The notes under the pieces were generated by a model. The model was not told the DNA's origin. It worked only from the letters and a program-made list of their open reading frames with translations, and ran no database searches. The translations under genes and the position numbers were made by a program. A DNA stretch of 43,691 nucleotides from contig JALSIX010000035.1 of NCBI GenBank assembly GCA_026989655.1, forward strand, positions 1 to 43,691. The letters are read 5' to 3'. The DNA comes from Caldilineaceae bacterium. GTDB lineage: Bacteria; Chloroflexota; Anaerolineae; Caldilineales; Caldilineaceae. Shown piece after piece: positions 13,421 to 21,364 of this stretch (positions are counted from its first letter, which is position 1; each line of letters starts with the position of its first letter).

Positions 13421-13461
13421 ATTATACACGGGCCATCAAGTCCCTCGGTGACTTCCGTCAC
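13421..13461 (-). promoter_or_regulatory. class II Crp/Fnr-type promoter of the DUF2892 gene
   Basis: On the minus strand the palindrome GTGACGGAAGTCAC (13461-13448; GTGA-N6-TCAC) is followed after 21 nt by TATAAT (13426-13421). If transcription starts near 13414, the palindrome centre is at about -40.5, the classical activating position for Crp/Fnr proteins. There is no good -35 at the usual distance (a TTGATG sits only 7 nt before the -10), as expected for an activator-dependent promoter. The site overlaps the stop codon of the regulator gene itself. Confidence 0.75.
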
Positions 13462-14156
13462 GCACGCAGACCCGCACGCCGGGCCAGCCCGGGCCGGTCC
13501 ACGATGTGGATGGCCCCCCGTTCCAGGCGGACCAGGGCCTCGCGCTCGAACTGCTTGAGGATGCGGCTGACCACCTCCCGGGCCGTACCCAGCTCCGCGG
13601 CCAGGCGCTGGTGGGTGATCTCCACCACGTCGGGGCGTTCCAACAGATGGGCAGCCAGGCGCTCATCCAGATGTCGGAAGGCCACCTCTTCGATGAGGGC
13701 CATGAGGCCGGTGAGACGGTCGCCGAAGAGCTCGAAGATGAACTGGCGAAAGTCGGAGGAGCGGTCCAGAAGTTCCAGGAAGAGGGCCCGGGGCAGGGCA
13801 TAGCCCACCACATCCTCCTCCACCACCCCTCGGGCCGGGTAGCGGGCCTGGCCCAGCAGACAGCTCACCGTGAGGATGCAGCTCTGGCCCCGCTCCACGG
13901 TGTAGAGGAAGATCTCCCGATCCTCGCCGGGACGGAAGACCCGCAGCACGCCATCGGTGAGCAACACGAAGAGGTGGCAGGGCTGGTCCACGTCGAACAA
14001 CACCGCGCCTTGGGGCGCGGTGATCCGTCGCGCGTTGACAACCAGAAGCTCCCGCAGGGTGCGCGGGAGCCTGTGGAGCATGGGGTAGGCATGGAAGAGC
14101 TCGTGTTCGTCCACGGTTCCAGGGTCAGAAGTCCACCGGACGCCCTTCCCAGGCAT
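13458..14156 (-). CDS. Crp/Fnr-family transcriptional regulator
   Basis: Up to 232 aa. A cyclic-nucleotide-binding-type beta-roll occupies residues ~25-135, a dimerisation helix ~135-165 and a winged HTH ~170-215 with VEITHQRLAAELGTAREVVSRILKQFE. The recognition helix has R193-E194-x3-R198, the spacing used by Crp to read GTGA, plus Ser197. Effector-domain cysteines C60, C93 and C99 (GQSCILTVSCLLG) suggest thiol- or sulfur-based sensing rather than cAMP. The ATG at 14156 overlaps the alcohol dehydrogenase end by 32 nt; a GTG at 14114 is an alternative start that would avoid the overlap. The likely target is the adjacent DUF2892 promoter. Confidence 0.92.
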   Translation of the reverse strand: MPGKGVRWTSDPGTVDEHELFHAYPMLHRLPRTLRELLVVNARRITAPQGAVLFDVDQPCHLFVLLTDGVLRVFRPGEDREIFLYTVERGQSCILTVSCLLGQARYPARGVVEEDVVGYALPRALFLELLDRSSDFRQFIFELFGDRLTGLMALIEEVAFRHLDERLAAHLLERPDVVEITHQRLAAELGTAREVVSRILKQFEREALVRLERGAIHIVDRPGLARRAGLRA

Positions 14157-15291
14157 AGCGGAAGAGCTTCTCCAGCTCCTCCCACTCGGGGGGACGAGGG
14201 GTGCCCAGGATGGCGTTGTCCGTCAGGGCGTTCTCGCAGAGGGTGGGCAAGGCAGCCTCCAGGGCGGCCCGGTCGATGCCCAGCTCCTGGAGGGTGGTGG
14301 GCTGCCCCACCGCCCGTTCCAGCTCGCGCACCGCGCCCACCAGGGGCTGTGCCCCCTCACCGGGCTCCCCGTCCCCCAGGTCCAGGTGTCGGGCCATCGC
14401 CGCATAACGGACGACCCCACCCTGGGCATTGAACTCCACCACATAGGGGAGGAAGAGGGCCACGGCCCGGCCGTGGGGCACCCGGAAATGTCCTCCCAGA
14501 CTGTGGCCCAGGGCGTGGGCCAGGCCCACCCAGGCGTTGCCGAAGGCCAGGCCGGCGATGGTGGCGGCGTAGGCCATCTTCTCCCGAGCCTCCATGTCCG
14601 CGGCTCCCCGCTCCACGGCCCGGGGCAGGTAGGCGAAGACCAGGGCCGCGGCCTGGAGACAGAGCGGATCGGTGAGGTCGTTGCGGAAGGTGGCCACAAA
14701 GGCCTCCACCGCGTGGGTGAGCGCGTCCAGGCCGGTGTCCGCGGTGATCGCGGGCGGCAGGTCCCGGGTCATCTCCGGATCCACCAGGGCCACGGTGGGG
14801 ACCAGCTCCCGGTTGCCCAGGCCCAGCTTGCGGTGGTTCTCCGCGTCCGTGAGCACCATCATCCAGGTGACCTCGCTCCCGGTGCCGCTGGTGGTGGGGA
14901 CCGCCACCATCCGGGCCCGGTGGACGCCTAGGGAGTAGAGAGGGGAGAGCTCCTCCGGCACCAGATCCGGTCGCTCGTAGAGGGCCCACATGGCCTTGGC
15001 CGCGTCCATGCAGCTCCCACCGCCCACGGCCACGATCCAGTCGGGTTCCAGCTCCCGCATCCGCTCCACCCCCCGGTACACCGTCTGGATGCTGGGCTCC
15101 GGCTCCACCTGGTCGAAGATCGTCACGGCCATCTGGGCCTGCCGCAGGGGCTCGGCTACCCGTTCCGCGAGCCCCAGACGCCGAAGATTGGCGTCGGTGA
15201 CCAGGAAGGCCCGCTCGCCCTGGAGCTCCTCCAGATGGTGGAGGGCGTCCTCCCCGAAGACCAGGGTGGACGGGCTGGTGAAGATCCACAT
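14125..15291 (-). CDS. iron-containing alcohol dehydrogenase
   Basis: 388 aa, the usual length of type III (Fe-dependent) alcohol dehydrogenases. The NAD(P)-binding GGGSCMDAAKAMW (about residues 91-103) and the TTSGTGSEVTWMMVLTD segment are present. The metal-binding region includes the Asp/His of DTGLDALTHAVEAFV and the HALGHSLGGHFRVPHGRAVA block with two more histidines. It follows an SCP2-like gene by 3 nt and overlaps the regulator gene. Substrate not predictable; members oxidise or reduce short alcohols, lactaldehyde, butanol and similar compounds. Confidence 0.95.
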   Translation of the reverse strand: MWIFTSPSTLVFGEDALHHLEELQGERAFLVTDANLRRLGLAERVAEPLRQAQMAVTIFDQVEPEPSIQTVYRGVERMRELEPDWIVAVGGGSCMDAAKAMWALYERPDLVPEELSPLYSLGVHRARMVAVPTTSGTGSEVTWMMVLTDAENHRKLGLGNRELVPTVALVDPEMTRDLPPAITADTGLDALTHAVEAFVATFRNDLTDPLCLQAAALVFAYLPRAVERGAADMEAREKMAYAATIAGLAFGNAWVGLAHALGHSLGGHFRVPHGRAVALFLPYVVEFNAQGGVVRYAAMARHLDLGDGEPGEGAQPLVGAVRELERAVGQPTTLQELGIDRAALEAALPTLCENALTDNAILGTPRPPEWEELEKLFRYAWEGRPVDF

Positions 15292-15294
15292 GGG

Positions 15295-15684
15295 CTAGAA
15301 CTCCGCGGGGACGGTGGCCACGGCCTTGACCAGCTCCTGGGCGGCCTTCACGTTCTTCATGATCTGGATCAGATTGCCCTTGAGTTTGAGCTGTCGGGTC
15401 ATGAGCCCCTGGATGGGATCCAGCTTGCCTTCCAGGACCTTGCGCCAGATGTCCCGCTTCGCGGAGATGGTGAAAGCCGGATCTCGGTAGCCGGCATCCC
15501 GGGTGTAGGTGGCCTCCCGGCATTCCCCGTGCCACAGGTCCATGTAGATGATCTCTCCCGTCTCCTCCACGATGAAGTAGAAGTCACCCTCCCAGGTCTT
15601 GGCCGCCTCCTGGTAGGAGGGGCTGTCGTTGATGGCGGCCTTGGCCGCGTCGGCCCATTCCTGGCTCGGAAATTTCGCTGCCAT
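15295..15684 (-). CDS. SCP2 sterol-transfer-family-like protein
   Basis: 129 aa. The pattern GDFYFIVEETGEIIYMDLWHGECREA (33-58), DPAFTISAKRDIWRKVLEGKLDPIQGLMTRQLKLKGNL (68-105) is typical of small stand-alone SCP2 domains that bind hydrophobic ligands such as acyl-CoA or lipids. ATG at 15684 with AAAGGAG 6 nt upstream. No signal peptide. Probably co-transcribed with the alcohol dehydrogenase, whose start follows the stop by 3 nt, which hints at a lipid- or long-chain alcohol-related role. Confidence 0.88.
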   Translation of the reverse strand: MAAKFPSQEWADAAKAAINDSPSYQEAAKTWEGDFYFIVEETGEIIYMDLWHGECREATYTRDAGYRDPAFTISAKRDIWRKVLEGKLDPIQGLMTRQLKLKGNLIQIMKNVKAAQELVKAVATVPAEF

Positions 15685-15779
15685 GGTCACGCTCCTTTGG
15701 GGACGGATAGCTCGAAGGCCCGAGATCCCGCGACGAGAGGGATCGCCTCCACCCTGCCACGAACCGGTGCCATCGGGGT

Positions 15780-17120
15780 TCAGGGACCGTTGCGCCGCCG
15801 TTTCCGACGGATGCGCTCCAGACGGTGGCGCAGCTCCGCGATGGCCCGGGGCGAGGAGCGGCCGGGAGGGGCGGCCTCCTGGTTGTGCAGGGCCCAGGCG
15901 GTCCACATCTCCGCCTGGGCCAGGTCCCGGGCCCGCCACTCGAAAAGCTTGGCCAGCTCCACGTAAGGCCGGGGATCCGGGCCCGGAACCGCGGCGATCC
16001 ACCGCTGCCACACCTCGGCCGCCTCGTCCCAACGCCCTTGCCGTTTGAGCAACCACCCCAGGCCGTGGAAGATCTCGGCCCGCAACCGGGGCTCGGGATC
16101 GGTCTCCAGGGCAGCTCGGTACAGGCGTTCGGCCCGCTCCACCTGGCCCATGGCCTCGTAGAGCCGGGCCAGCGAGAGGAGATCCGCGCCGGGCAGCCCC
16201 CCCTCCCCCATCCCGTCGGAAGCCGAGAGCAGACAGCGGCTCAGCCGGGCGAGCAGGGCCACCATACTGACGATGTCCTCCGCGTTGTGGTAGAAGACTC
16301 CATGGAGAGCCTGAAGGTGGCCGTGGGCCAGGTAGTCCATGTAGAGGCGTGGGATCTGGGCACCGGGCACATCCGCCTGCCCTCGACGATAGCCCAGGAC
16401 CCTGCGCTCCAGGGCACCCAGGGCACAGCTTCCCAGTCGACGACGCCACAGCCGGCGGGCGGGGGGCAGCAGGTCCAGGTGAGGAGCATCCGGCGCCAAC
16501 AGAGAGGGCAGACAGAGGTGGGGACTGCCCAGCCGGCCGTGGAGGCCGTAACGGGCGCGCAGCAAGGGCAGATCGAACGTTCGACCGTTGAAGGTGCCCA
16601 ACAGGACGAAGCTCTCCAGGTGGTGGGCCAGGGCCTGGAGCATGGCCGCCTCCTCGCCAGGGTGGCGGGCAAAGAACTGGACCACCCGAAAGGCCCGGGG
16701 CGCGGCGCTCTCCGGCCCCAGCTCAAAGGCCCCCACACCCACCAGGAAGGCAAAGCTCCCCGAACCGCCCAGCCCCGTGGTCTCCGTGTCCAGGAAAGCC
16801 ACGTGCCGCAGATCCGCGGCCACTCCCGGCGGAAGCCCTGGGAAGAGGGAGGCCAGCGCCTCGGGATCCCAGCGGAAAGCCTGGGCCAGGGACAGGCCTC
16901 CCCGTTCCAGAGAGGGAGGACAGCGGAGCGTCCGCCGCAGGCAGGTACCCAGGTCGTTGGCGATCTCCCTTTCCTCCTCGGGAGAGGCCAGGAAATGGAC
17001 CGCCGCGTCGGGGGCAGTCCCCCCGTCGACCGAGGCCTGAAGCCTGGAGGGAAGGGCCCGAGACGTGGAGCGCAGACGATGGAGCCGGCGCAGGCGTTCC
17101 AGGATGTCGATGTCGGACAT
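15780..17120 (-). CDS. YprB-like RNase H-fold exonuclease with TPR region
   Basis: 446 aa. The RNase H-like/DEDD exonuclease domain of the YprB type spans residues ~105-295: DTETTG (111-116), GTFNGRTFDLPLLRARY (175-191) and YHNAEDIVSM (277-286) supply the acidic residues. Residues ~310-440 contain two or three TPR-like helical pairs (LARLYEAMGQVERAERLYRAAL; GWLLKRQGRWDEAAEVW) and end in a strongly basic tail (RIRRKRRRN). The N-terminal 100 residues are not recognised. ATG at 17120, with a promoter at 17163-17190. Nucleic-acid processing or repair is likely; no partner gene is adjacent. Confidence 0.88.
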   Translation of the reverse strand: MSDIDILERLRRLHRLRSTSRALPSRLQASVDGGTAPDAAVHFLASPEEEREIANDLGTCLRRTLRCPPSLERGGLSLAQAFRWDPEALASLFPGLPPGVAADLRHVAFLDTETTGLGGSGSFAFLVGVGAFELGPESAAPRAFRVVQFFARHPGEEAAMLQALAHHLESFVLLGTFNGRTFDLPLLRARYGLHGRLGSPHLCLPSLLAPDAPHLDLLPPARRLWRRRLGSCALGALERRVLGYRRGQADVPGAQIPRLYMDYLAHGHLQALHGVFYHNAEDIVSMVALLARLSRCLLSASDGMGEGGLPGADLLSLARLYEAMGQVERAERLYRAALETDPEPRLRAEIFHGLGWLLKRQGRWDEAAEVWQRWIAAVPGPDPRPYVELAKLFEWRARDLAQAEMWTAWALHNQEAAPPGRSSPRAIAELRHRLERIRRKRRRNGP

Positions 17121-17162
17121 GGCGGTTGCGCACGGGATCAGGGTGGGTCGCCTCCTGCCCTC

Positions 17163-17190
17163 ACTGTAGCACAAGGACCGGGTCGGGCAA
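17163..17190 (-). promoter_or_regulatory. promoter of the YprB-like gene
   Basis: Minus strand: TTGCCC (17190-17185), 16-nt spacer, TACAGT (17168-17163), about 43 nt upstream of the start codon. Reasonable but not perfect match. Confidence 0.55.
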
Positions 17191-17395
17191 AACCCGGACA
17201 GAAGGGCCGGGGCGCCCCATGGAACTACACGAAGTGATCCAGGGACCCATCCACTTCCCCCGCGCTCGTCGCTTCGCCCTCTGTGAAACGGGGGCATCCC
17301 CGAGTGGCGCAGGACGCGACGTGGGCCGGCTATCGGGAACGAGGAGCTCCGGCCCCTTCTGCCGGGCCCGTGGAGGAGGGGCGCGGTTCGGTGGC

Positions 17396-17424
17396 TTGGG
17401 AGAACGGACCGGTCCTGGTAGGAT
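17396..17424 (+). promoter_or_regulatory. promoter of the sugar-isomerase-like gene
   Basis: Plus strand: TTGGGA (17396-17401), 17-nt spacer, TAGGAT (17419-17424), 90 nt before the ATG at 17514. Together with the minus-strand promoter at 17163-17190 it accounts for the 393-nt divergent gap between the two genes; nothing else is evident there. Confidence 0.55.
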
Positions 17425-17513
17425 GGGGCCAGGGACAGAGCGGCGAGTCCGTCTCCGGTCTCTGTGGTCCCTATCGAACGAACCCCTGGAACCCACTGAG
17501 GAGCGTGATATCC

Positions 17514-18389
17514 ATGTATCCCAGCCTGAACATCGGAGCCCTGGACATCCAGGTGGACTTCGACCGCGCGGTGGAGCTGGCTCGGACCCATGGCTTTCGG
17601 GGCCTGGACTTCTCCGTGGTCCAGGTGGCCGAGCTGGCAGCCCAGCGGGGTCTGGAGGGCATCCGCGGGCAGTTGGCCCGGGCCCAGGTGCGCCTGGGGG
17701 CCTGGGGGCTGCCGGTCCACTGGCGGGGCAGCGAGGAGGAGTGGCGGAAGGGGCTGGCCAGGCTGCCCGAGTGGGCGGCCCTGGCCGTGGCCCTGGGCTC
17801 GGATCGGGCCGTCACCGGGATCATGCCCGGGGACAACGAGCGTCCACCGGAGGCGAACCGGGCCTTTCACCGGGAACGGCTGGAACCCATCGTCCAGATC
17901 CTGGCAGAGGCAGGCTGTCGGCTGGGCCTGGAGTTCATCGGCCCCCGGACCCTGCGGACGACCTTCCGGTACCCCTTCCTCCACACCCTGGAGGAGGTGC
18001 GGGAGCTGGCCCGGGAGCTGGGACCCAGTGTGGGGCTTCTGGTGGATCTCTTCCACCTCTACACCGGCCATACCCCGGTGGACCGGGTCCGTGCCTTGGG
18101 ACGCCGGGAGGTGGTGGCCGTCCACGTGAACGATGCCCTGCCCGGCCGAAGCCCCGACGAGCAGATGGACCTGGAGCGGGCCCTGCCCGGCGAACACGGG
18201 GTCATGGACGTGGTGGGGTTCCTCCAGGCCCTGGCCCACATCGGCTACGATGGCCCTGTGGCAGTGGAGCCCTTCAGCGCCCGGCTGGCGGCACTGCCCC
18301 CGGAGGCCCGGGTGGCCGAGGCCGCGTCCGCGTTGCGCCGTTGCTGGGAGGCCGCGGGACTGTCCTGGCTGGAGACTACTCGGCCTTGA
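17514..18389 (+). CDS. sugar phosphate isomerase/epimerase family (xylose-isomerase-like TIM barrel)
   Basis: 291 aa. AP-endonuclease-2/xylose isomerase-like TIM barrel. The metal-binding residues expected for the family are visible: Glu140 in GLEFIGPRT, Asp178 in LLVDLFHLY, His204 in AVHVNDA and Glu252 in VAVEPFS. The ATG at 17514 has a GAGGAG 10 nt upstream, and the preceding in-frame codons overlap the promoter, so this start is preferred over the more distal ones. The stop overlaps the convergent methyltransferase by 14 nt. Substrate unknown; members act on inosose, hydroxypyruvate, tagatose and similar sugars. Confidence 0.9.
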   Translation: MYPSLNIGALDIQVDFDRAVELARTHGFRGLDFSVVQVAELAAQRGLEGIRGQLARAQVRLGAWGLPVHWRGSEEEWRKGLARLPEWAALAVALGSDRAVTGIMPGDNERPPEANRAFHRERLEPIVQILAEAGCRLGLEFIGPRTLRTTFRYPFLHTLEEVRELARELGPSVGLLVDLFHLYTGHTPVDRVRALGRREVVAVHVNDALPGRSPDEQMDLERALPGEHGVMDVVGFLQALAHIGYDGPVAVEPFSARLAALPPEARVAEAASALRRCWEAAGLSWLETTRP

Positions 18390-19011
18390 AATAGAGGAGG
18401 CTGTAGCAGAGAGGCGTTCGCTGCTGGCCGCCGAAGCGGAAGCCCGCGGCCGTCAGCCATCGCCGTGCTACCCACGCGGGCACATAGCCCGGGTGGGGCA
18501 GCTCCTCGCTGATGGCCAGGCGCCCTCCAGGCCGCAACACCCGGTGGATCTCCGCCAGGACCATGCCCGGATCGGGGATCTCCACCAGGGTGGCGATGGC
18601 GATCACCAGGTCCACGCTCTCGTCGTCCAGGGGAAGGCGATAGGCCGTCGCATGGTGGAGCTGGACCCGGGCCAACAGGCCGGCCTGCTCGAGCCGTTCG
18701 CGGGCCCGCTGGACCATGGGGGCCTGGAGGTCCACCGCGTGGACCCGGCCCTCCTGGCCCACCTGGCGGGCCATCTCCACCGTGAAGGTGCCGGTGCCAC
18801 AGCCCAGGTCCACCACCTGGCTGCCCGGGGCGATGCCGAAGGGCCCCAGGGTGCGGACCGGGTCCCGATAGCGCAGGCGCCAGGGATGGTCCAACAGGGG
18901 CGCCCACAGGACGGGCCAGGGGCGGGGCTGGCGGCGATGCCCCTGGCGCAGGCCCACCTGGGTGCCCACGCAGATCCCGGCACTGAAGGCGAGGAAATGG
19001 GTCGGTCTCAT
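18376..19011 (-). CDS. class I SAM-dependent methyltransferase
   Basis: 211 aa. SAM-binding motif [18 protein letters not shown] (65-81), acidic residue at the end of beta-2 ([14 protein letters not shown], 91-104), a [15 protein letters not shown] segment (134-148) and [15 protein letters not shown] (156-170) define a UbiE/Methyltransf_11-type enzyme. The N-terminus has a hydrophobic stretch ([11 protein letters not shown]), possibly membrane-associating. ATG overlaps the ArsA-type ATPase stop by 4 nt, so translation is coupled. Acceptor unknown; an arsenic methyltransferase is not supported because the typical conserved Cys set is absent. Confidence 0.9.
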   Translation of the reverse strand: MRPTHFLAFSAGICVGTQVGLRQGHRRQPRPWPVLWAPLLDHPWRLRYRDPVRTLGPFGIAPGSQVVDLGCGTGTFTVEMARQVGQEGRVHAVDLQAPMVQRARERLEQAGLLARVQLHHATAYRLPLDDESVDLVIAIATLVEIPDPGMVLAEIHRVLRPGGRLAISEELPHPGYVPAWVARRWLTAAGFRFGGQQRTPLCYSLLYFKAE

Positions 19012-20240
19012 GGGGAAGGAGCTGCCTCCTCCGGGGCTGGAAGTGGCTCGGGGGCAGGGAACCGGATGCGCAGTGCCCCGTCCACAAAGGTGGCGTCCGC
19101 GGCGGGTCGCTGGGCCAGCACCCCGGGCAACAGGAGCTCCCGCTTGAAGTTGCCGACGGTGATGAAGAGCTCGTCGCCTCGTTTGGTCAGGCGGACCTTC
19201 TCCAGCTCCAGGTGGGGCAGGGGCAGGACCAGCACCAGGTCGTCTCCCTCCTCCAGGATCTCCTGGGTGGGGCCGTGGAAGAAGACCTGGGCGGGATCCG
19301 CGGGGCCGTAGATCGCCTGGGCCAGCTCGTGGAGCGCGTCCAGGCCCACCACCTCCTGTTCCAGCCATCCGGCTCGGAAGATGGGCAGCGGGTAGAAGTC
19401 CCGTTCGATCTCGGCCAGGTAGCGGGCCTGGATCGTCTGGAGCCCGGCCAGGTAGGGGTCCTGGCTGGGCTGGGCCACCTCCACCTGGCCCGGGGCCCGG
19501 CTGACCAGCCCCGGCAGGATCCGGTTCACCACCACCGCGTCCACCGGGTAGCCAAAGAGGGCCAGGTAGCTCACTGCCCGGGCTCCCTCCCGGATCACCA
19601 TCCGTTCGGGGTTCAGGACCACCCGGTAGCTGGTGGTCTGGGGATCTGTGAGGACTTCCCGGAGCCGGTTCACATCCTCCACCAGCCGAGGCAGCTTGGC
19701 CAGGGGATCTTTGTCGGGCATGAGCCGGCGCAGGATGCCCCCGGTCCACCGGATGGCCGTATCGCCCCAGTTGTAGAAGCGCTCCACATACCACTGAAAG
19801 CTCTCGGGCATGGTGAGCAGGCGCATGGTCTCCCCGGTGGGGGCCGCGTCCACGATGATCCGGTCGAACCGGCCCTGTTCCGCGTGGGCCTGGATGTGGA
19901 GCAGGCTGACGACCTCCTCCATGCCCGGGATGATGGACAGCTCCTCCGCGATGGCCTTGCCCATGCCCCGGCGCTGGAGCAGGTGGCCCAGGTAGCCCTG
20001 GAGCTTGCCCCAGTGTTCCCGGACCTCCTCCACCACGTTGATCTCCTGGGCGTAGAGATTGGGGGCCACCGGGGTGGGCTCGTTGCCCAGGGGATGGTCC
20101 AGGCTGTCGGCCAGGGAGTGCGCGATGTCGGTGCTGACCACCAGGGTCCGGTGGCCCAGCTCCGCGCAGCGCAGCCCCGTAGCGGCCGCGATGGTGGTCT
20201 TGCCTACGCCCCCCTTGCCCAGATAGAGGATGATCCGCAT
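19008..20240 (-). CDS. ArsA/GET3-family ATPase
   Basis: 410 aa. The deviant Walker A P-loop GKGGVGKTT (8-16) opens the protein, followed by [10 protein letters not shown] (36-45) and [13 protein letters not shown] (149-161), the switch regions of the family. A single ATPase domain is followed by an ~85-residue C-terminal HSP20-like segment (about 325-400), an arrangement seen in many bacterial ArsA-like proteins unrelated to arsenic. No arsR, arsB or arsC is nearby. Encoded after an unknown membrane-anchored protein (61 nt gap) and before a methyltransferase (4-nt overlap). Could act in membrane-protein targeting like GET3; this is inference. Confidence 0.92.
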   Translation of the reverse strand: MRIILYLGKGGVGKTTIAAATGLRCAELGHRTLVVSTDIAHSLADSLDHPLGNEPTPVAPNLYAQEINVVEEVREHWGKLQGYLGHLLQRRGMGKAIAEELSIIPGMEEVVSLLHIQAHAEQGRFDRIIVDAAPTGETMRLLTMPESFQWYVERFYNWGDTAIRWTGGILRRLMPDKDPLAKLPRLVEDVNRLREVLTDPQTTSYRVVLNPERMVIREGARAVSYLALFGYPVDAVVVNRILPGLVSRAPGQVEVAQPSQDPYLAGLQTIQARYLAEIERDFYPLPIFRAGWLEQEVVGLDALHELAQAIYGPADPAQVFFHGPTQEILEEGDDLVLVLPLPHLELEKVRLTKRGDELFITVGNFKRELLLPGVLAQRPAADATFVDGALRIRFPAPEPLPAPEEAAPSP

Positions 20241-20301
20241 GGGATGTTCACCTTGGTCTTCCAGGTTACACGGAGAACGCTTCTCCCGCGGGGGCGTTCG
20301 C

Positions 20302-20994
20302 TCACCCCGAGCGGTCCGAGTGCCAGGCCCGGGCCAGGGCCACCCCGCTGCCCAGGAGCAGCATGCCTCCGGCCACGTAGGCGGGAAGCCGGGAGAGGCC
20401 GAACCATCCCCGGATCTGCCACCAGTAGAGGGGAAGCTGGATCCAGTAGGTCCATCTCAACGACCAGCGGTGGCCTACCTGGATCACGTATTTGCCCATG
20501 TGGTTGTGAGGGCTCCACACCACCAGGTAGCACCGTCCTCCCACCAGGGTTCGGGTGTCGATGAGCGGGCCCGGATAGTAGCGCACCCCCGTGAGGAGAT
20601 CTTCCACCGGCTGCAGGAGCTCGCTGGGCGGTGGGGCCACGATGGCGCTGAACCCCGCGGGGATCTCCACGGGAAGCTGGTGCACGTCCGCGCTGTAGGG
20701 AAGGCTCTGGGCCACCACCGCGAACGCGGGAACCACCGAGCCGCCTCGAGGCAGGACGGGCACGTACATCTGGATCCGCAGCCGTTCGCCTGCTCGACAG
20801 GCCGCGCTGTAGACGTGGACCTGTCCCGGCTGGGTGAAACGGTTGAAGAGCAGCCGTTTCCCTGTGAAATCGGACAGGGGCAGGCTGTCCATGAGCTGGT
20901 TCCCGGGGATCCCCGGGAACCAGGGGCGGCTGCCTGCCAGGTCCACGCCGGCGATGGGTCTGCGCTGTTCTCGATGCGGGCTTCGCTCGGCCAC
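20302..20994 (-). CDS. conserved membrane-anchored protein of unknown function
   Basis: 230 aa from a GTG at 20994; Met35 (MDSLPLSD) is an alternative start. The main part resembles an extracytoplasmic beta-rich domain: [12 protein letters not shown] (55-66), [27 protein letters not shown] and [23 protein letters not shown], a pattern of pre-peptidase/GOLD-like domains. A TM helix (about 206-222) near the C-terminus would anchor it. No clear N-terminal signal peptide is visible from this start, which is odd for such a domain. First gene of the ArsA operon, with a promoter at 21080-21109. Confidence 0.75.
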   Translation of the reverse strand: MAERSPHREQRRPIAGVDLAGSRPWFPGIPGNQLMDSLPLSDFTGKRLLFNRFTQPGQVHVYSAACRAGERLRIQMYVPVLPRGGSVVPAFAVVAQSLPYSADVHQLPVEIPAGFSAIVAPPPSELLQPVEDLLTGVRYYPGPLIDTRTLVGGRCYLVVWSPHNHMGKYVIQVGHRWSLRWTYWIQLPLYWWQIRGWFGLSRLPAYVAGGMLLLGSGVALARAWHSDRSG

Positions 20995-21079
20995 GGTGGC
21001 ACTGCCTTGTCTGCTCGGACTCCTTCAGCGGTGGTGGGAGACCATCCGGAGGATATGTCTCCAGACCGCCACCCGATAC

Positions 21080-21109
21080 AGTCTAGCACCCGCCGCGGAT
21101 ATTCGTCAA
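21080..21109 (-). promoter_or_regulatory. promoter of the ArsA operon
   Basis: Minus strand: TTGACG (21109-21104), 18-nt spacer, TAGACT (21085-21080), about 85 nt upstream of the first gene. In the 370-nt gap between this gene and the divergent metalloprotease it is accompanied by a plus-strand promoter at 21224-21252; no other element is evident. Confidence 0.65.
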
Positions 21110-21223
21110 TTGGCGGGGGGCTCGGGAAGGTTATCTCAGCATCCTCGGCAAGGTGGGGGCTCCTGCCCACTGCAGGCGTGAGTGAGAGCAGGCCCCGGGC
21201 TGCCGCGTCCTCCCGTGGCCGGG

Positions 21224-21252
21224 TTGACACGGTGAAAGGCCTCACGTAGGAT
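21224..21252 (+). promoter_or_regulatory. promoter of the M50-like membrane protein gene
   Basis: Plus strand: TTGACA (21224-21229), 17-nt spacer, TAGGAT (21247-21252). Perfect -35 and good -10. An in-frame ATG at 21251 lies inside the -10 and therefore cannot be the translation start. Confidence 0.75.
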
Positions 21253-21364
21253 GAGCTCCGGGGGGAGGGCTGGGCCCGTTCAGGACCGAAGCCGCGGCCA
21301 GGGGCTCCACCGAAGGCCTGCGGGGGCCTGTCCTGCTCGGACAAGCGGCAAGCCCTCCGTCCCC

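Noticed and set aside
12699-13451. Plus-strand open frame across the carbamoyltransferase/DUF2892 intergenic region
   Set aside because: It passes through the terminator hairpin, two promoters and the antisense of two well-supported genes; no recognisable protein.
19008-20240. Arsenite efflux ATPase
   Set aside because: The protein has one ATPase domain and no arsR/arsB/arsC/arsD neighbours; the HSP20-like C-terminus fits general ArsA-like proteins better.
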